17,089 nucleotides of DNA from Clostridiales bacterium (GCA_015655565.1 JAATEU010000403.1:1-17089); one strand, 5' to 3'; shown: positions 1 through 7,274, counted from the first letter of the stretch. Numbers and translations are program-made. Notes: a model not told the origin generated them from the letters alone.

Positions 1-3
1 GAA

Positions 4-705
4 ATGAAAAGAAATTATTTTAATATTATCTGCCTATGTATGGTGTTATTGATCTGCAACCTATTTTCAAAAAAAGGTATAGAAGTTATAAAAAGTATGA
101 TGAGCCCTGAAACAAACAGTATAACGGTTGTTATTGATGCCGGCCATGGCGGATTTGATCCGGGTAAGGTAGGCATTAACAATGCCCTTGAAAAAGATAT
201 TAATTTAAGTATCGCATATAAGCTGGGGAGTCTCTTAGAACAAAATGATATTGAGGTTATCATGACGAGGAAAGATGATAACGGTTTATATGAAGCGACA
301 GACCGGGATAAAAAAAGTGCAGATATGAAAAAAAGGGTTTCAATAATTAATTCAAGTGATGCAATCATTGCAATTAGTATTCACCAAAACAGTTTCTCCC
401 AGGAAAGTTCGAGAGGCGCGCAAGTGTTTTACTATCAGAAATCAGACAAGGGAAGAATTCTTGCGGAAATAATTCAGGAAAGAGTAAAAAAGACCATAAA
501 TGATGGTAATCACAGAATTGCAAAACCGAATAGCAGCTATTATATGTTGAAATATACCGGTTGTCCGCTGGTCATTGTTGAATGTGGTTTTTTATCGAAT
601 TGGAAGGAAGCGGCTCTTTTATGTGACGGCTTATACCAAGAAAAACTGGCATGGGCAATTCATTTGGGGATTATGGAATATATTAATAAAATCATGGTTA
701 ACTAG
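4..705 (+). CDS. cwlD: N-acetylmuramoyl-L-alanine amidase, CwlD-like (Amidase_3)
   Basis: This 233-residue zinc amidase would cleave the bond between muramic acid and the stem peptide. In sporulating Firmicutes CwlD does this during cortex synthesis, as the first step toward muramic-delta-lactam. Residues 5-22 form a hydrophobic signal or anchor, so the protein acts outside the membrane. The Amidase_3 zinc and catalytic residues are visible: His48 in DAGHGG, Glu63 in ALEKD, His127 in SIHQN and Glu193 in VECGF. Length and layout fit CwlD, which is short and lacks extra cell-wall-binding repeats. Only three bases lie upstream in the window, so the ribosome binding site cannot be judged. A decayed pdaA-like gene, encoding the partner enzyme of CwlD, follows directly. 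The main alternative is another small Amidase_3 autolysin; the neighbour favours CwlD. Confidence 0.85.
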   Translation: MKRNYFNIICLCMVLLICNLFSKKGIEVIKSMMSPETNSITVVIDAGHGGFDPGKVGINNALEKDINLSIAYKLGSLLEQNDIEVIMTRKDDNGLYEATDRDKKSADMKKRVSIINSSDAIIAISIHQNSFSQESSRGAQVFYYQKSDKGRILAEIIQERVKKTINDGNHRIAKPNSSYYMLKYTGCPLVIVECGFLSNWKEAALLCDGLYQEKLAWAIHLGIMEYINKIMVN

Positions 706-706
706 T

Positions 707-915
707 GCGCTTGTATACTTGACTTTTGATGCAGGGTATGAAAATGGTTATACTCCTGCAATACTTGATGCATTATTTTTGAAGAAACTACAGGACAAAA
801 GATGGTAAAATTTTATCGGCCGCCTCAGAGAAAATTTAGTGAGGATAATCTGAAAATGGTTAAAGAACTGAGATATAAGACTTTTTTTGGAGCATTAAGT
901 GATTTATTTCAATGA
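707..915 (+). pseudogene. Decayed polysaccharide deacetylase, PdaA-like remnant
   Basis: Two short pieces of a PdaA-type polysaccharide deacetylase lie in different frames. The first, from about 713, reads YLTFDAGYENGYTP, the metal-binding start of the NodB domain. The second begins near 781 in another frame with EETTGQKMVKFYRPPQ and continues to KELRYKTFF before TGA at 913-915. In intact PdaA these pieces are separated by roughly 50-60 residues, so an internal deletion with frame change has occurred. The N-terminal signal region and the C-terminal part are absent. The usual RPPQG glycine is Arg, and FFWS has become FFGA, which would fit loss of one T from the 7-T run. PdaA follows CwlD in muramic-lactam synthesis. 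No function can remain here; whether an intact copy exists elsewhere cannot be seen. Confidence 0.75.
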
Positions 916-963
916 TGTAAGTTTCTTGATATGGTAAAGCCGGATGAGCTGCCGTTAATATTA

Positions 964-992
964 TTGACAAGAGGATTGTTTTTATGTAAAAC
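964..992 (+). promoter_or_regulatory. Sigma-A-type promoter for the oxidoreductase
   Basis: A perfect -35 TTGACA at 964-969 is followed after 17 bases by TAAAAC at 987-992, which matches four of six consensus -10 bases. It lies 49 bases before the start at 1042 and suggests independent transcription from cwlD. Confidence 0.5.
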
Positions 993-1041
993 TAATAAGA
1001 GAGATAATCTGTCATCATGAACGGAAGAAAGGGATAAGAAG

Positions 1042-2007
1042 ATGAGATTTGCAATTATTGGAACCAGTTTGATCAGTGACACATTTATGGATGCGGCAAG
1101 CCGGGTACCGGGATTTGAACTTACGGCGGTTTACTCCAGAAGCCAAGAAAAGGGACAGGCATTTGCTGATAAATATGGTGCAAAGTTAGTATATACATCC
1201 CTGGAAGAACTGGCGGATACGAAAGAAGTGGATGCCGTTTATATCGCCAGTCCAAACAACTGCCACGCTTCACAGGCCATTCAGATGTTAAAAGGCGGTA
1301 AGCATGTACTGTGTGAAAAACCCGTTGCAACCGATTCAAATGAATTGGCAGGGATGTTGGAAGCGGCGGAACAGAATAAGGTAATTCTCCTGGAAGCCAT
1401 GCGTTCTGTGTTTGATCCTGGTTTTGCCATGATAGAAGAATTGTTGCCGCGGATCGGAACCGTAAGAAGGGCCACTTTTACTTATTGCCAATATTCTTCC
1501 CGCTACGACCGTTTCAAGCAGGGAACTATAGAAAATGCATTTAATCCCAGGCTGTCCAACGCGGCATTGATGGATATCGGTGTTTACTGTGTCCGTCCTA
1601 TGGTGAAACTGTTTGGCTTGCCAAAATCGATACAGGCTCAAAGTGTTTTCCTGCACAATGGCATGGAGGGCATGGGAACGGCTGTCGCCGGGTATGATTC
1701 TATGTTAGTCGAACTGCAGTATTCAAAGGTAACCCAGGGATATCTGCCCAGCCAGATACAGGGGGAGCAGGGCGCCATGCTGATTTACGGGATACCGGAT
1801 ACAAAAGTCATAGAACTTTGTTTTCGGGAAGGACGGCGGGAACGGATTGAAATTGAAAAGAAGAAAAATAATATGTATTATGAAATAGAAGAGTTTATCC
1901 GTTTGGTGAACGGAAAAGAAGTGGTTAATCTGCATAATCAATATTCTGTCTGGCAGATGAAAGTTATAGATGATATCCGCAGATGTGCAGATATCAGATT
2001 TGAGTGA
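1042..2007 (+). CDS. Gfo/Idh/MocA family NAD(P)-dependent oxidoreductase
   Basis: This cytosolic oxidoreductase of 321 residues probably oxidises or reduces a sugar or cyclitol derivative with NAD(P). The N-terminal Rossmann fold begins AIIGTSLIS (residues 4-12). The family signature GKHVLCEKP ends at residues 92-94, Lys93 being the usual catalytic or substrate-binding lysine. The C-terminal domain contains ALMDIGVYCV (about 175-184), the conserved second motif of the family. Length is typical for the short class. The ATG at 1042 is preceded by AAGAAAGGG at good spacing, and a promoter lies at 964-992. It stands alone in its transcription unit, with a hairpin at 2037-2097 downstream. Substrate cannot be assigned, because family members act on glucose, inositol, galactose, dihydrodiols and many others. 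Confidence 0.88.
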   Translation: MRFAIIGTSLISDTFMDAASRVPGFELTAVYSRSQEKGQAFADKYGAKLVYTSLEELADTKEVDAVYIASPNNCHASQAIQMLKGGKHVLCEKPVATDSNELAGMLEAAEQNKVILLEAMRSVFDPGFAMIEELLPRIGTVRRATFTYCQYSSRYDRFKQGTIENAFNPRLSNAALMDIGVYCVRPMVKLFGLPKSIQAQSVFLHNGMEGMGTAVAGYDSMLVELQYSKVTQGYLPSQIQGEQGAMLIYGIPDTKVIELCFREGRRERIEIEKKKNNMYYEIEEFIRLVNGKEVVNLHNQYSVWQMKVIDDIRRCADIRFE

Positions 2008-2036
2008 CATGATATGAATTGGCGGCATGGATTCAG

Positions 2037-2097
2037 AAAAGCAGGACTGAAACAGACTTTTGGGAGGTTTCGATTGGCTGGTTTAAGTCCTGCTTTT
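2037..2097 (+). terminator. Hairpin terminator after the oxidoreductase
   Basis: A perfect 12-bp inverted repeat pairs AAAAGCAGGACT (2037-2048) with AGTCCTGCTTTT (2086-2097). The 37-base loop contains a further GAAAC/GTTTC pair. The A-rich 5' arm and U-rich 3' arm would allow termination in either direction. The loop is longer than in most intrinsic terminators. Confidence 0.5.
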
Positions 2098-2170
2098 GAT
2101 GTTGAAAAGAGTAGTCTTACCGGCTGAAAGTTACGGTGGGAGCTTAGGTAAATGAGAGGTGAATGGCACT

Positions 2171-2872
2171 ATGCAAAATAAAAGTATTGCCCCGGACGGA
2201 GGAAAAGAAATTGATATTACAGAAACTTTAGGATTTGGCATGTTACTGGCTGTAATTGGCGGATTTATGGATGCCTATTCCTATATTGTCCGTGGCAATG
2301 TGTTTGCAACGGGTCAGACAGGAAATTTTGTGCTGGCAGCTTTAAGCCTGGCTGAACAGGATTTCAGGGGAATGGGACATGCCATGGTGCCGATTGCTGC
2401 TTTCTGGTTTGGTGTTTTTGTGGCGCAACATTTGTATTATACTGTATTTCAAAAGAAACATGCAATTTGGAAAACGGTAGTATTGTTTGCAGAGCTGATA
2501 GTATTATTCGGTGTGGGATTGCTGTCATGCTCTGTTCCGGATATTCTGGCCAATACTGCGATTTCTTTTTCAGCAGCGCTGCAGTTTAGTTCTTTCAGGA
2601 ATTTTGGGGAAAATGCTGCTTATACAACTATATTTTGTACAGGGAATATGCGTTCCTGTGCGGAGATGTTTTATAAGGGGATAGTTAGAAAAGACAAAGG
2701 CTGCATAAAAAAAGCATTTCATTATGCGGCAATACTGTCGGCGTTTTTCTTTGGGGCAATCTTCGGTGCAATGAATGCTGAAATTTATCACGAAAAAGCC
2801 ATCTGGGTTGTTTGCGCTTTGATTGGCTTGGCGTTGTTTGCATTACATAAGTATAAGCTGAACAGGAATTGA
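2171..2872 (+). CDS. YoaK/DUF1275 family integral membrane protein
   Basis: This is a multi-span membrane protein of 233 residues in the DUF1275 (YoaK) family, whose function is not established. The characteristic motif is present near residues 25-55: GGFMDAYSY, then RGNVFATGQTGN. Several hydrophobic segments follow, with basic stretches between them and a charged C-terminal end. I place the start at ATG 2171 because GAGAGGTG (2154-2161) sits nine bases upstream. An in-frame GTG at 2159 would overlap that ribosome binding site and add four residues. No partner gene adjoins it, and the next gene on the right is a mobile-element remnant on the other strand, so it marks the last clear chromosomal gene before the element. 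Confidence 0.85.
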   Translation: MQNKSIAPDGGKEIDITETLGFGMLLAVIGGFMDAYSYIVRGNVFATGQTGNFVLAALSLAEQDFRGMGHAMVPIAAFWFGVFVAQHLYYTVFQKKHAIWKTVVLFAELIVLFGVGLLSCSVPDILANTAISFSAALQFSSFRNFGENAAYTTIFCTGNMRSCAEMFYKGIVRKDKGCIKKAFHYAAILSAFFFGAIFGAMNAEIYHEKAIWVVCALIGLALFALHKYKLNRN

Positions 2873-2918
2873 GGCTTTCTGTCTCAGGTTCTTTTAATAT
2901 AAAGCTTAGCGTTTGAAT

Positions 2919-2942
2919 GAAACGGTACCAATATACCGCTTC
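2919..2942. other. 24-bp dyad at the element's left edge, possible attachment site
   Basis: GAAACGGTA (2919-2927) and TACCGCTTC (2934-2942) form nine-base inverted arms with one mismatch around a six-base spacer. The dyad lies 45 bases beyond the stop of the recombinase remnant, where serine-recombinase elements usually end. I found no matching copy on the right side of the element, so attachment-site function is only inferred from position. Confidence 0.25.
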
Positions 2943-2987
2943 AACTCATTATACTGCATGACTTTGAAGGAAGTTTAATCGTTTCGG

Positions 2988-3347
2988 CTATGCCGTTTTG
3001 CTGCTTCTTTCGTTGGTGTCCGGTAGTTCAATCACACCGACACAGTTATAGCTGATTTCCACCTGTTGAACACGCTTCCCGGTGCTTTTGTCGGGAGCAT
3101 GGACAATGATTTTTCCCACAAACTCATTCAAAATGGTGGGCGTCAGTTCCTTGATTTCGGTATACTTCTTGACGATAACAAGGAAGCGGTCAAGGTTCAT
3201 CGCCTGTTCTTCCTGCCCCGCCAGTTCCGCTTGCAGGGTAGCAATCTTTTCTTGTAAATCTTTCTGTTCGGCTTCATAGCCGCCGGACAGCTTTTCAAAC
3301 CGTTCGTCAGAGATTTTCCCGGAAACATTGTCCTCCGATAACTTTTG
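2988..3347 (-). pseudogene. Large serine recombinase, C-terminal fragment (DUF4368 region)
   Basis: The minus strand carries the last 119 residues of a large serine recombinase of the type found on Tn4451/Tn5397-like clostridial elements. The open frame begins after a TGA at 3348-3350 with KLSEDNVSGKISDERF, the zinc-domain exit and coiled-coil region. It continues through a Glu/Gln-rich helix and ends with the DUF4368 tail: KYTEIKELTP, FVGKIIVHAPDKSTGKR and VQQVEISYN. The catalytic resolvase domain with its serine, the recombinase domain and the zinc ribbon are all missing, so it cannot catalyse recombination. An internal ATG at 3200 could start a 70-residue product, but nothing suggests that it is used. 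The cut abuts the promoter region of the BlaI-like gene, so the deletion or cargo insertion joined there. Confidence 0.8.
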
Positions 3348-3391
3348 TCAAGGAGGTTTGTCCAATTTTTCGTAAGTGGTAAAATATTTTA

Positions 3392-3437
3392 TTGACAAGG
3401 ATAGTCTAAACGTGTTAGACTATATTCGGTCTAACAC
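3392..3437 (+). promoter_or_regulatory. Promoter with two overlapping operators for the BlaI/BlaR1-like pair
   Basis: The promoter is TTGACA (3392-3397), an 18-base spacer, then TAGACT (3416-3421). Two perfect inverted repeats cover it. AGTCTAA (3403-3409) pairs with TTAGACT (3415-3421). GTGTTAGAC (3412-3420) pairs with GTCTAACAC (3429-3437) across eight bases. They share the half-site TTAGAC, sit on the spacer and -10 region, and would block RNA polymerase when bound. Position and symmetry fit autorepression by the adjacent BlaI-family dimer, but the binding sequence differs from the staphylococcal TACA/TGTA operator. Confidence 0.7.
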
Positions 3438-3458
3438 ATTTAGTTTGGAGGAAACACA

Positions 3459-3836
3459 ATGGCGAAAAATATAACTCTCACCGCCGCGGAAGAAAAACTC
3501 GCGGCTTTGATATGGCGGGAAGCGCCGCTTCCCTCGCCGGATTTAGTCGCGCTTGCGGAACGTGAAATGGATTGGAAAAAATCAACGACTTACACGGTGC
3601 TAAAGAAACTTTGCGACAAGGGCGTATTTAAAAACGAAAACGCGAATGTGTCGGTTATACTTACCCGTGATGAGCAAATAGCCCGCCAAAGCCGCCGTTA
3701 TGTCGAGGACACTTTTGGCGGGTCATTGCCGAAATTTATCACCTCATTTTTCGGCGGCAGGAAACTAACGCCGGAACAAGCGGCAGAATTAAAACGTCTG
3801 ATAGAAGAATATGAGGGGGGCGGTAATAATGGATAA
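3459..3836 (+). CDS. BlaI/MecI/CopY-family transcriptional repressor
   Basis: This 125-residue winged-helix repressor is expected to bind the dyads at 3403-3437 as a dimer and repress its own operon. The winged helix spans about residues 5-70: LTAAEEKLAALIW, then the recognition region KKSTTYTVLKKLCDKG, typical of the family. The C-terminal part (about 75-125) is the dimerisation region, in which BlaI and MecI are cleaved by their receptor protease. GGAGG at 3447-3451 precedes the ATG by seven bases. The stop overlaps the start of the receptor gene by eight bases, so the two are translationally coupled. GC content and codon choice (GCG, CGC, CGG) are clearly higher than in the flanking chromosomal genes, suggesting acquisition by transfer. 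No beta-lactamase gene is in the window, so the regulon is unknown. Confidence 0.88.
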   Translation: MAKNITLTAAEEKLAALIWREAPLPSPDLVALAEREMDWKKSTTYTVLKKLCDKGVFKNENANVSVILTRDEQIARQSRRYVEDTFGGSLPKFITSFFGGRKLTPEQAAELKRLIEEYEGGGNNG

Positions 3837-6138
3837 ACTGTTCCTCACACTTCTGAATATGAGCCTGACAGGGGCGTTTGTTATCGCGGCGATATGCGTT
3901 GCCCGTCTGTCGCTCAAAAAAGCACCGAAAATAATCTCCTACTGCCTGTGGGCGGTGGCTGGATTTAGGCTTGTGTTTCCATTTTCAATCGAAAGCGTTT
4001 TCAGCCTGATACCGTTCAAGGCGCAGACTATACCGCCGGACATTGCCATGCAACCCATACCGCGTATTGACAGCGGCATACCCTTTGTAAATAATGCTGT
4101 CAGTAGTATTCTTCCCGCCGCCACGCCGACCGCAAGCATAAACCCGTTGCAGATATGGACAACAATCGGCGCATTTGTTTGGCTTATAGGCGTTGCAGTA
4201 ATGCTCATTTACGGCGTGGTGTCCTTCGTTATCCTCAAACAAAAAATGAAAGAAGCGGCTCATGTGGAAGGGAATATCTACGAGGCGGAAAATATCAAAT
4301 CGCCTTTCGTTCTTGGCGTTTTCAAGCCGAAGATTTATTTGCGAATAGGTTTATCCGCGCAGGAAAGAAGCTATATTATTTTGCACGAACAAACACACAT
4401 ACGGCGGCGTGATCATATCGTAAAATTCGCGGCGTATTTCATCTTGTGTCTGCATTGGTTTAATCCGTTGGCATGGGTAGCGTTCCTGCTGATGGGCGTT
4501 GATATGGAAATGTCCTGCGATGAGCGCGTATTAAAAGAAATGGGTGGGGAAGCGAAAAAAGATTATTCACTGTTACTGTTGTCTTTGGCAACAGAGCGGC
4601 GCATTATTGGTGGCAGTCCTCTTGCTTTCGGAGAGGGCGGCGTGAAAGGAAGGATAAAGAACGTGCTGAATTTCAAAAAGCCATCGCGTGTGATTATAGT
4701 CGCGGCGGTGGCGCTCGTGGCGGTACTGAGCGTGGGACTCGCGGTGAGCAGGGCGGGCGATGAAACCAATTACGATATACCCGATATTACCGCAACGGAA
4801 ACTATTGACGGCGCACAGGCAAAGGCGCTTCGCTTCGGATACTCATGGTATGACGGCAAAAACGGCGTTGAAGCTGATGCCATAGCACCGTGGCAGGGGG
4901 AGTATGCCGATGAAAACACTCTGGTCATAGACGGAGAAATGGGGCAGAACATGATAGCTCTTTCCGCTGAAAAGCCTATGACCGCGAGTTATGAAATCTA
5001 TTTACCGGACGGCACGTTGTATGACAAGGGAACACGGGAGGTTTATGATTCACTCAGCCCGCGCCTATACTGGACAGGCGACAAAACCGGGGTTGGCGTC
5101 GTTGCGCCCTTTGAGCCGGACGAGTATATCTACGCGGTGACAATCGGTTGGGAAAAGAATGATTTGAAAGTCACCTATGGATTCAAACTGGTAATGACAG
5201 GCAAAAGCAACGCATATGACGAGGCCCTAAACGTAATTTGGAATCACCACAACGACGCGCTTTCCGTATCATTTACGGGAGTTGAAACATTACCCGACGC
5301 TGAATACGCGGGGGATTGTTATGTCTTTGAGGTTGAGTTGCCGGATGGTATGAAACAAGTTGCCGTTTCAAAGGAGCGTGGCATATTCTTCACCTACAGC
5401 GACGGCACATGGTTTGCGTTTACGGGCGCGTCAACAGATTTAGAAACCGCCGTCTCGGAAGCTATCCTCGAATCGAACAATAATGATTTTAAGTCTGGCG
5501 ATTTCGCCGCAGAAGCGCATACGACGCTGGCAATTGTCGAGGAAGGCGACACGGTTACCGTATATCTTATGGTTTTATATCAGGTTTACGGGTATTCGGG
5601 CGGCGGTTTTTCCGAGCTGGGCGGCAGTCATATGCCGGTGGCGATAACCTTTGATAAACGAGAAAACAGCGGGTTTGTTATGACGGAATATTGGACGCCG
5701 CGTGACGGCACATACTACGCCCCGTCTATCAGAGAAAAGTTCCCGCCGGATATTTACGAGGACGCTATCGACACGCAGAAGTATATATACGCGCACCAAA
5801 TGTCATGTTATGAACAGGCAGTAGAATACGGCGATGTTGATACGGATTACCAAATCGCTTCGCTGATTGAAATCATCTGTTCGTCCCCTGCAGAAGCGTC
5901 AAATCCCGGAGCATATATCGAGGCGCACAGCATCGAGTTCCGAGAGCTTCTCTATTATGGTCGCTATACGCTGGACTACTGTTTCAACCTGTTTGAACAG
6001 GGAGGCCAGACGGGGCTTGAGGGGCATATTATGGTTGCTGCCTGTCGCGATATTATGACCATTCTTGGTGAAACCGTCACGGAAGGAAATTTTGATACCG
6101 GTCAAGATTGGTATAACGCGCAGAGCGTCGGAGAATGA
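3829..6138 (+). CDS. BlaR1-like M56 family sensor metallopeptidase with unusual C-terminal domain
   Basis: This 769-residue membrane protein is the partner of the BlaI-like repressor. The N-terminal third is a peptidase M56 domain: hydrophobic segments near residues 5-26, 34-52 and 110-135, the zinc motif HEQTH (186-190), a membrane segment around LHWFNPLAWVAFLLMG, and EMSCDE (227-232), which supplies the third zinc ligand. A last membrane segment (about 285-305, VIIVAAVALVAVLSVGLAV) leads into about 460 external residues. In classical BlaR1/MecR1 this part is a class-D-lactamase-like penicillin sensor. Here I see neither its STxK acylation motif nor a clear KTG. The signal sensed is therefore probably not a covalently bound beta-lactam. 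I prefer ATG 3829, preceded by GAGGGGGGCGG, over the in-frame ATG 3811. Base composition matches the repressor gene. Confidence 0.82.
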   Translation: MDKLFLTLLNMSLTGAFVIAAICVARLSLKKAPKIISYCLWAVAGFRLVFPFSIESVFSLIPFKAQTIPPDIAMQPIPRIDSGIPFVNNAVSSILPAATPTASINPLQIWTTIGAFVWLIGVAVMLIYGVVSFVILKQKMKEAAHVEGNIYEAENIKSPFVLGVFKPKIYLRIGLSAQERSYIILHEQTHIRRRDHIVKFAAYFILCLHWFNPLAWVAFLLMGVDMEMSCDERVLKEMGGEAKKDYSLLLLSLATERRIIGGSPLAFGEGGVKGRIKNVLNFKKPSRVIIVAAVALVAVLSVGLAVSRAGDETNYDIPDITATETIDGAQAKALRFGYSWYDGKNGVEADAIAPWQGEYADENTLVIDGEMGQNMIALSAEKPMTASYEIYLPDGTLYDKGTREVYDSLSPRLYWTGDKTGVGVVAPFEPDEYIYAVTIGWEKNDLKVTYGFKLVMTGKSNAYDEALNVIWNHHNDALSVSFTGVETLPDAEYAGDCYVFEVELPDGMKQVAVSKERGIFFTYSDGTWFAFTGASTDLETAVSEAILESNNNDFKSGDFAAEAHTTLAIVEEGDTVTVYLMVLYQVYGYSGGGFSELGGSHMPVAITFDKRENSGFVMTEYWTPRDGTYYAPSIREKFPPDIYEDAIDTQKYIYAHQMSCYEQAVEYGDVDTDYQIASLIEIICSSPAEASNPGAYIEAHSIEFRELLYYGRYTLDYCFNLFEQGGQTGLEGHIMVAACRDIMTILGETVTEGNFDTGQDWYNAQSVGE

Positions 6139-6144
6139 TATAAA

Positions 6145-6395
6145 GGCAATTACGCTTTTCTTTCCCGATGATGACTTACCTTTCGTGTGAGTTGCCCTGC
6201 GCTTAAGGTAGCGGTCTGCGGCTTTGTAAAGAGTGATTTCCCTGCGGTACGCTTTGGCAAAGGCTTCCTGATTTTTCGGCTTCTGCTGTTTGTATTGCCT
6301 GTAAACCTCGCGGTATTGCAGACAATTGTTGGCTTGTCTGATATGCTCGTCCAAAACCTTTAACCGCCGTTCAATGGGTTTCAGCTCTTCCCGGG
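6145..6395 (-). pseudogene. Relaxase (mobilisation protein), C-terminal fragment
   Basis: Read on the minus strand, the sequence resembles the helical C-terminal part of relaxases from gut Clostridia integrative elements: REELKPIERRLKVLDEHI, then YREVYRQYK, then FAKAYRREITLYKAADRYLK. Clear resemblance fades after about 6175. The frame continues antisense into the BlaR1-like gene, which is not expected to be real. The N-terminal relaxase domain with its HUH and tyrosine motifs is missing, and at about 6395 the fragment abuts a gene on the opposite strand. Its orientation matches the recombinase fragment left of the BlaI/BlaR1 pair, so both probably belonged to one element that was interrupted or deleted. 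Exact ends are approximate. Confidence 0.6.
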
Positions 6396-6724
6396 GTGGG
6401 CGGTCATATCGAGGACGACAGCTATTGCCGTTATGTCATTCAGCAGGACATGGACAGGATGGCGAAGGCCCTGCGGGAAGCCCGCAAGTACGACCGAAAC
6501 AGCGTCCAGGATGATAATCCGGCGGAGCATATCTTGACGGCTTTTGATGAAATCCGGAACTTCAAAGGAATCCCGGAAGAAGTCATGCTGATGTTGTTTT
6601 GCAAAATGCTACCTATCAACTACCAGAAGCTGACCGAGGACGAAAAGCTTACCTTATCCGCATTTCTAATAAATCCGACCTGTTAAAAAACACCAGCAAT
6701 CGGAGAGGCCGGAAGTGGAAATAA
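6396..6724 (+). pseudogene. Mobile-element protein of unknown function, 5'-truncated and frameshifted
   Basis: The first frame from GTG 6396 reads HIEDDSYCRYVIQQDMD, then DDNPAEHILTAFDEIRNF and IPEEVMLMLFCKMLP, a soluble helical protein. It ends at TGA/TAA-type stop after INPTC near 6686. Adding one A to the AAAA run at 6643-6646 instead continues as DEKAYLIRISNKSDLLKN and ends with RRGRKWK at TAA 6722-6724. That basic tail looks like a genuine protein end, so a one-base contraction is likely. There is no ribosome binding site before the GTG, and the relaxase fragment abuts it, so the 5' end is probably lost. I do not recognise a function. The context suggests a conjugative-element accessory gene. 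Confidence 0.5.
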
Positions 6725-6725
6725 G

Positions 6726-6754
6726 TTGTTGAGATATAAGAAGTCTGATATAAT
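6726..6754 (+). promoter_or_regulatory. Promoter for the GNAT acetyltransferase
   Basis: A perfect -10 TATAAT (6749-6754) lies 17 bases after TTGTTG (6726-6731), a weak -35 matching three of six bases. The acetyltransferase ATG follows 43 bases after the -10, with TTGGAG as ribosome binding site. Confidence 0.5.
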
Positions 6755-6797
6755 TTAATAACAAACAAATCGACAAATTCGCCTTTGGAGATAAAAC

Positions 6798-7274
6798 ATG
6801 GATTATACGATACGAAGGATTGAGGAATATGAGTATCCTCTACTGAACGAATTTCTATATGAAGCTATCTTTATTCCCTCTGGTATGGAAGCACCACCCA
6901 AATCAGTTATAAATGCTCCAGAATTGCAAATTTATGTTGAACATTTTGGAGAAAAGAAAGATGACTGGGGATTAGTTGCCGAAGTAAACGGAAATATTGC
7001 GGGTGCTGTTTGGGGCCGAATTATAAATGATTATGGACACATTGACGATGAAACTCCCTCACTTGCTATGTCTGTATGTAAGGAATATCGGGGTTTAGGA
7101 ATAGGAACTGCCATGCTAAAAGAAATGCTCTTTATTTTGAAAAATAATGGATATTTAAAAGTTTCTTTATCGGTACAAAGAAACAATTATGCAGTAAAAA
7201 TGTATCAAGAAGCAGGGTTTGAAAATTTCAAAACAACTAAAGAAGAATATGTCATGGTGGCTTATCTGAAATAA
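6798..7274 (+). CDS. GNAT family N-acetyltransferase
   Basis: This 158-residue cytosolic enzyme would transfer an acetyl group from acetyl-CoA to an amine. The acetyl-CoA-binding motif A reads EYRGLGIGTAMLKEML (about residues 94-109). It is preceded by a beta strand with ETPSLAMSV and followed by the usual LSVQRNNYAVKMYQEAGF segment (motif B), in which Asn and Tyr are characteristic. Length is typical for a single GNAT domain. The gene is AT-rich, in contrast to the GC-richer element remnants on both sides, and has its own promoter, so it looks like a separately acquired cargo gene. The substrate cannot be assigned. Antibiotic modification is possible but nothing in the sequence proves it. 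Confidence 0.85.
   Translation: MDYTIRRIEEYEYPLLNEFLYEAIFIPSGMEAPPKSVINAPELQIYVEHFGEKKDDWGLVAEVNGNIAGAVWGRIINDYGHIDDETPSLAMSVCKEYRGLGIGTAMLKEMLFILKNNGYLKVSLSVQRNNYAVKMYQEAGFENFKTTKEEYVMVAYLK

Noticed and set aside
916..1018. Third fragment of the pdaA-like gene (frame reading KFLDMVKPDELPL)
   Set aside because: It does not match the C-terminal part of PdaA convincingly, and it overlaps the predicted promoter of the oxidoreductase.
2868..2895. Terminator after the YoaK-like gene
   Set aside because: The only stem is about five base pairs with a G-U pair and a broken T run, too weak to call.
3066..3279. Two plus-strand open frames of 63-65 codons
   Set aside because: Both lie antisense to the recombinase fragment, whose minus-strand reading matches a known domain.
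5899..6144. Minus-strand frame continuing from the relaxase remnant
   Set aside because: Below about 6145 it is antisense to the end of the BlaR1-like gene and loses all resemblance to relaxases.
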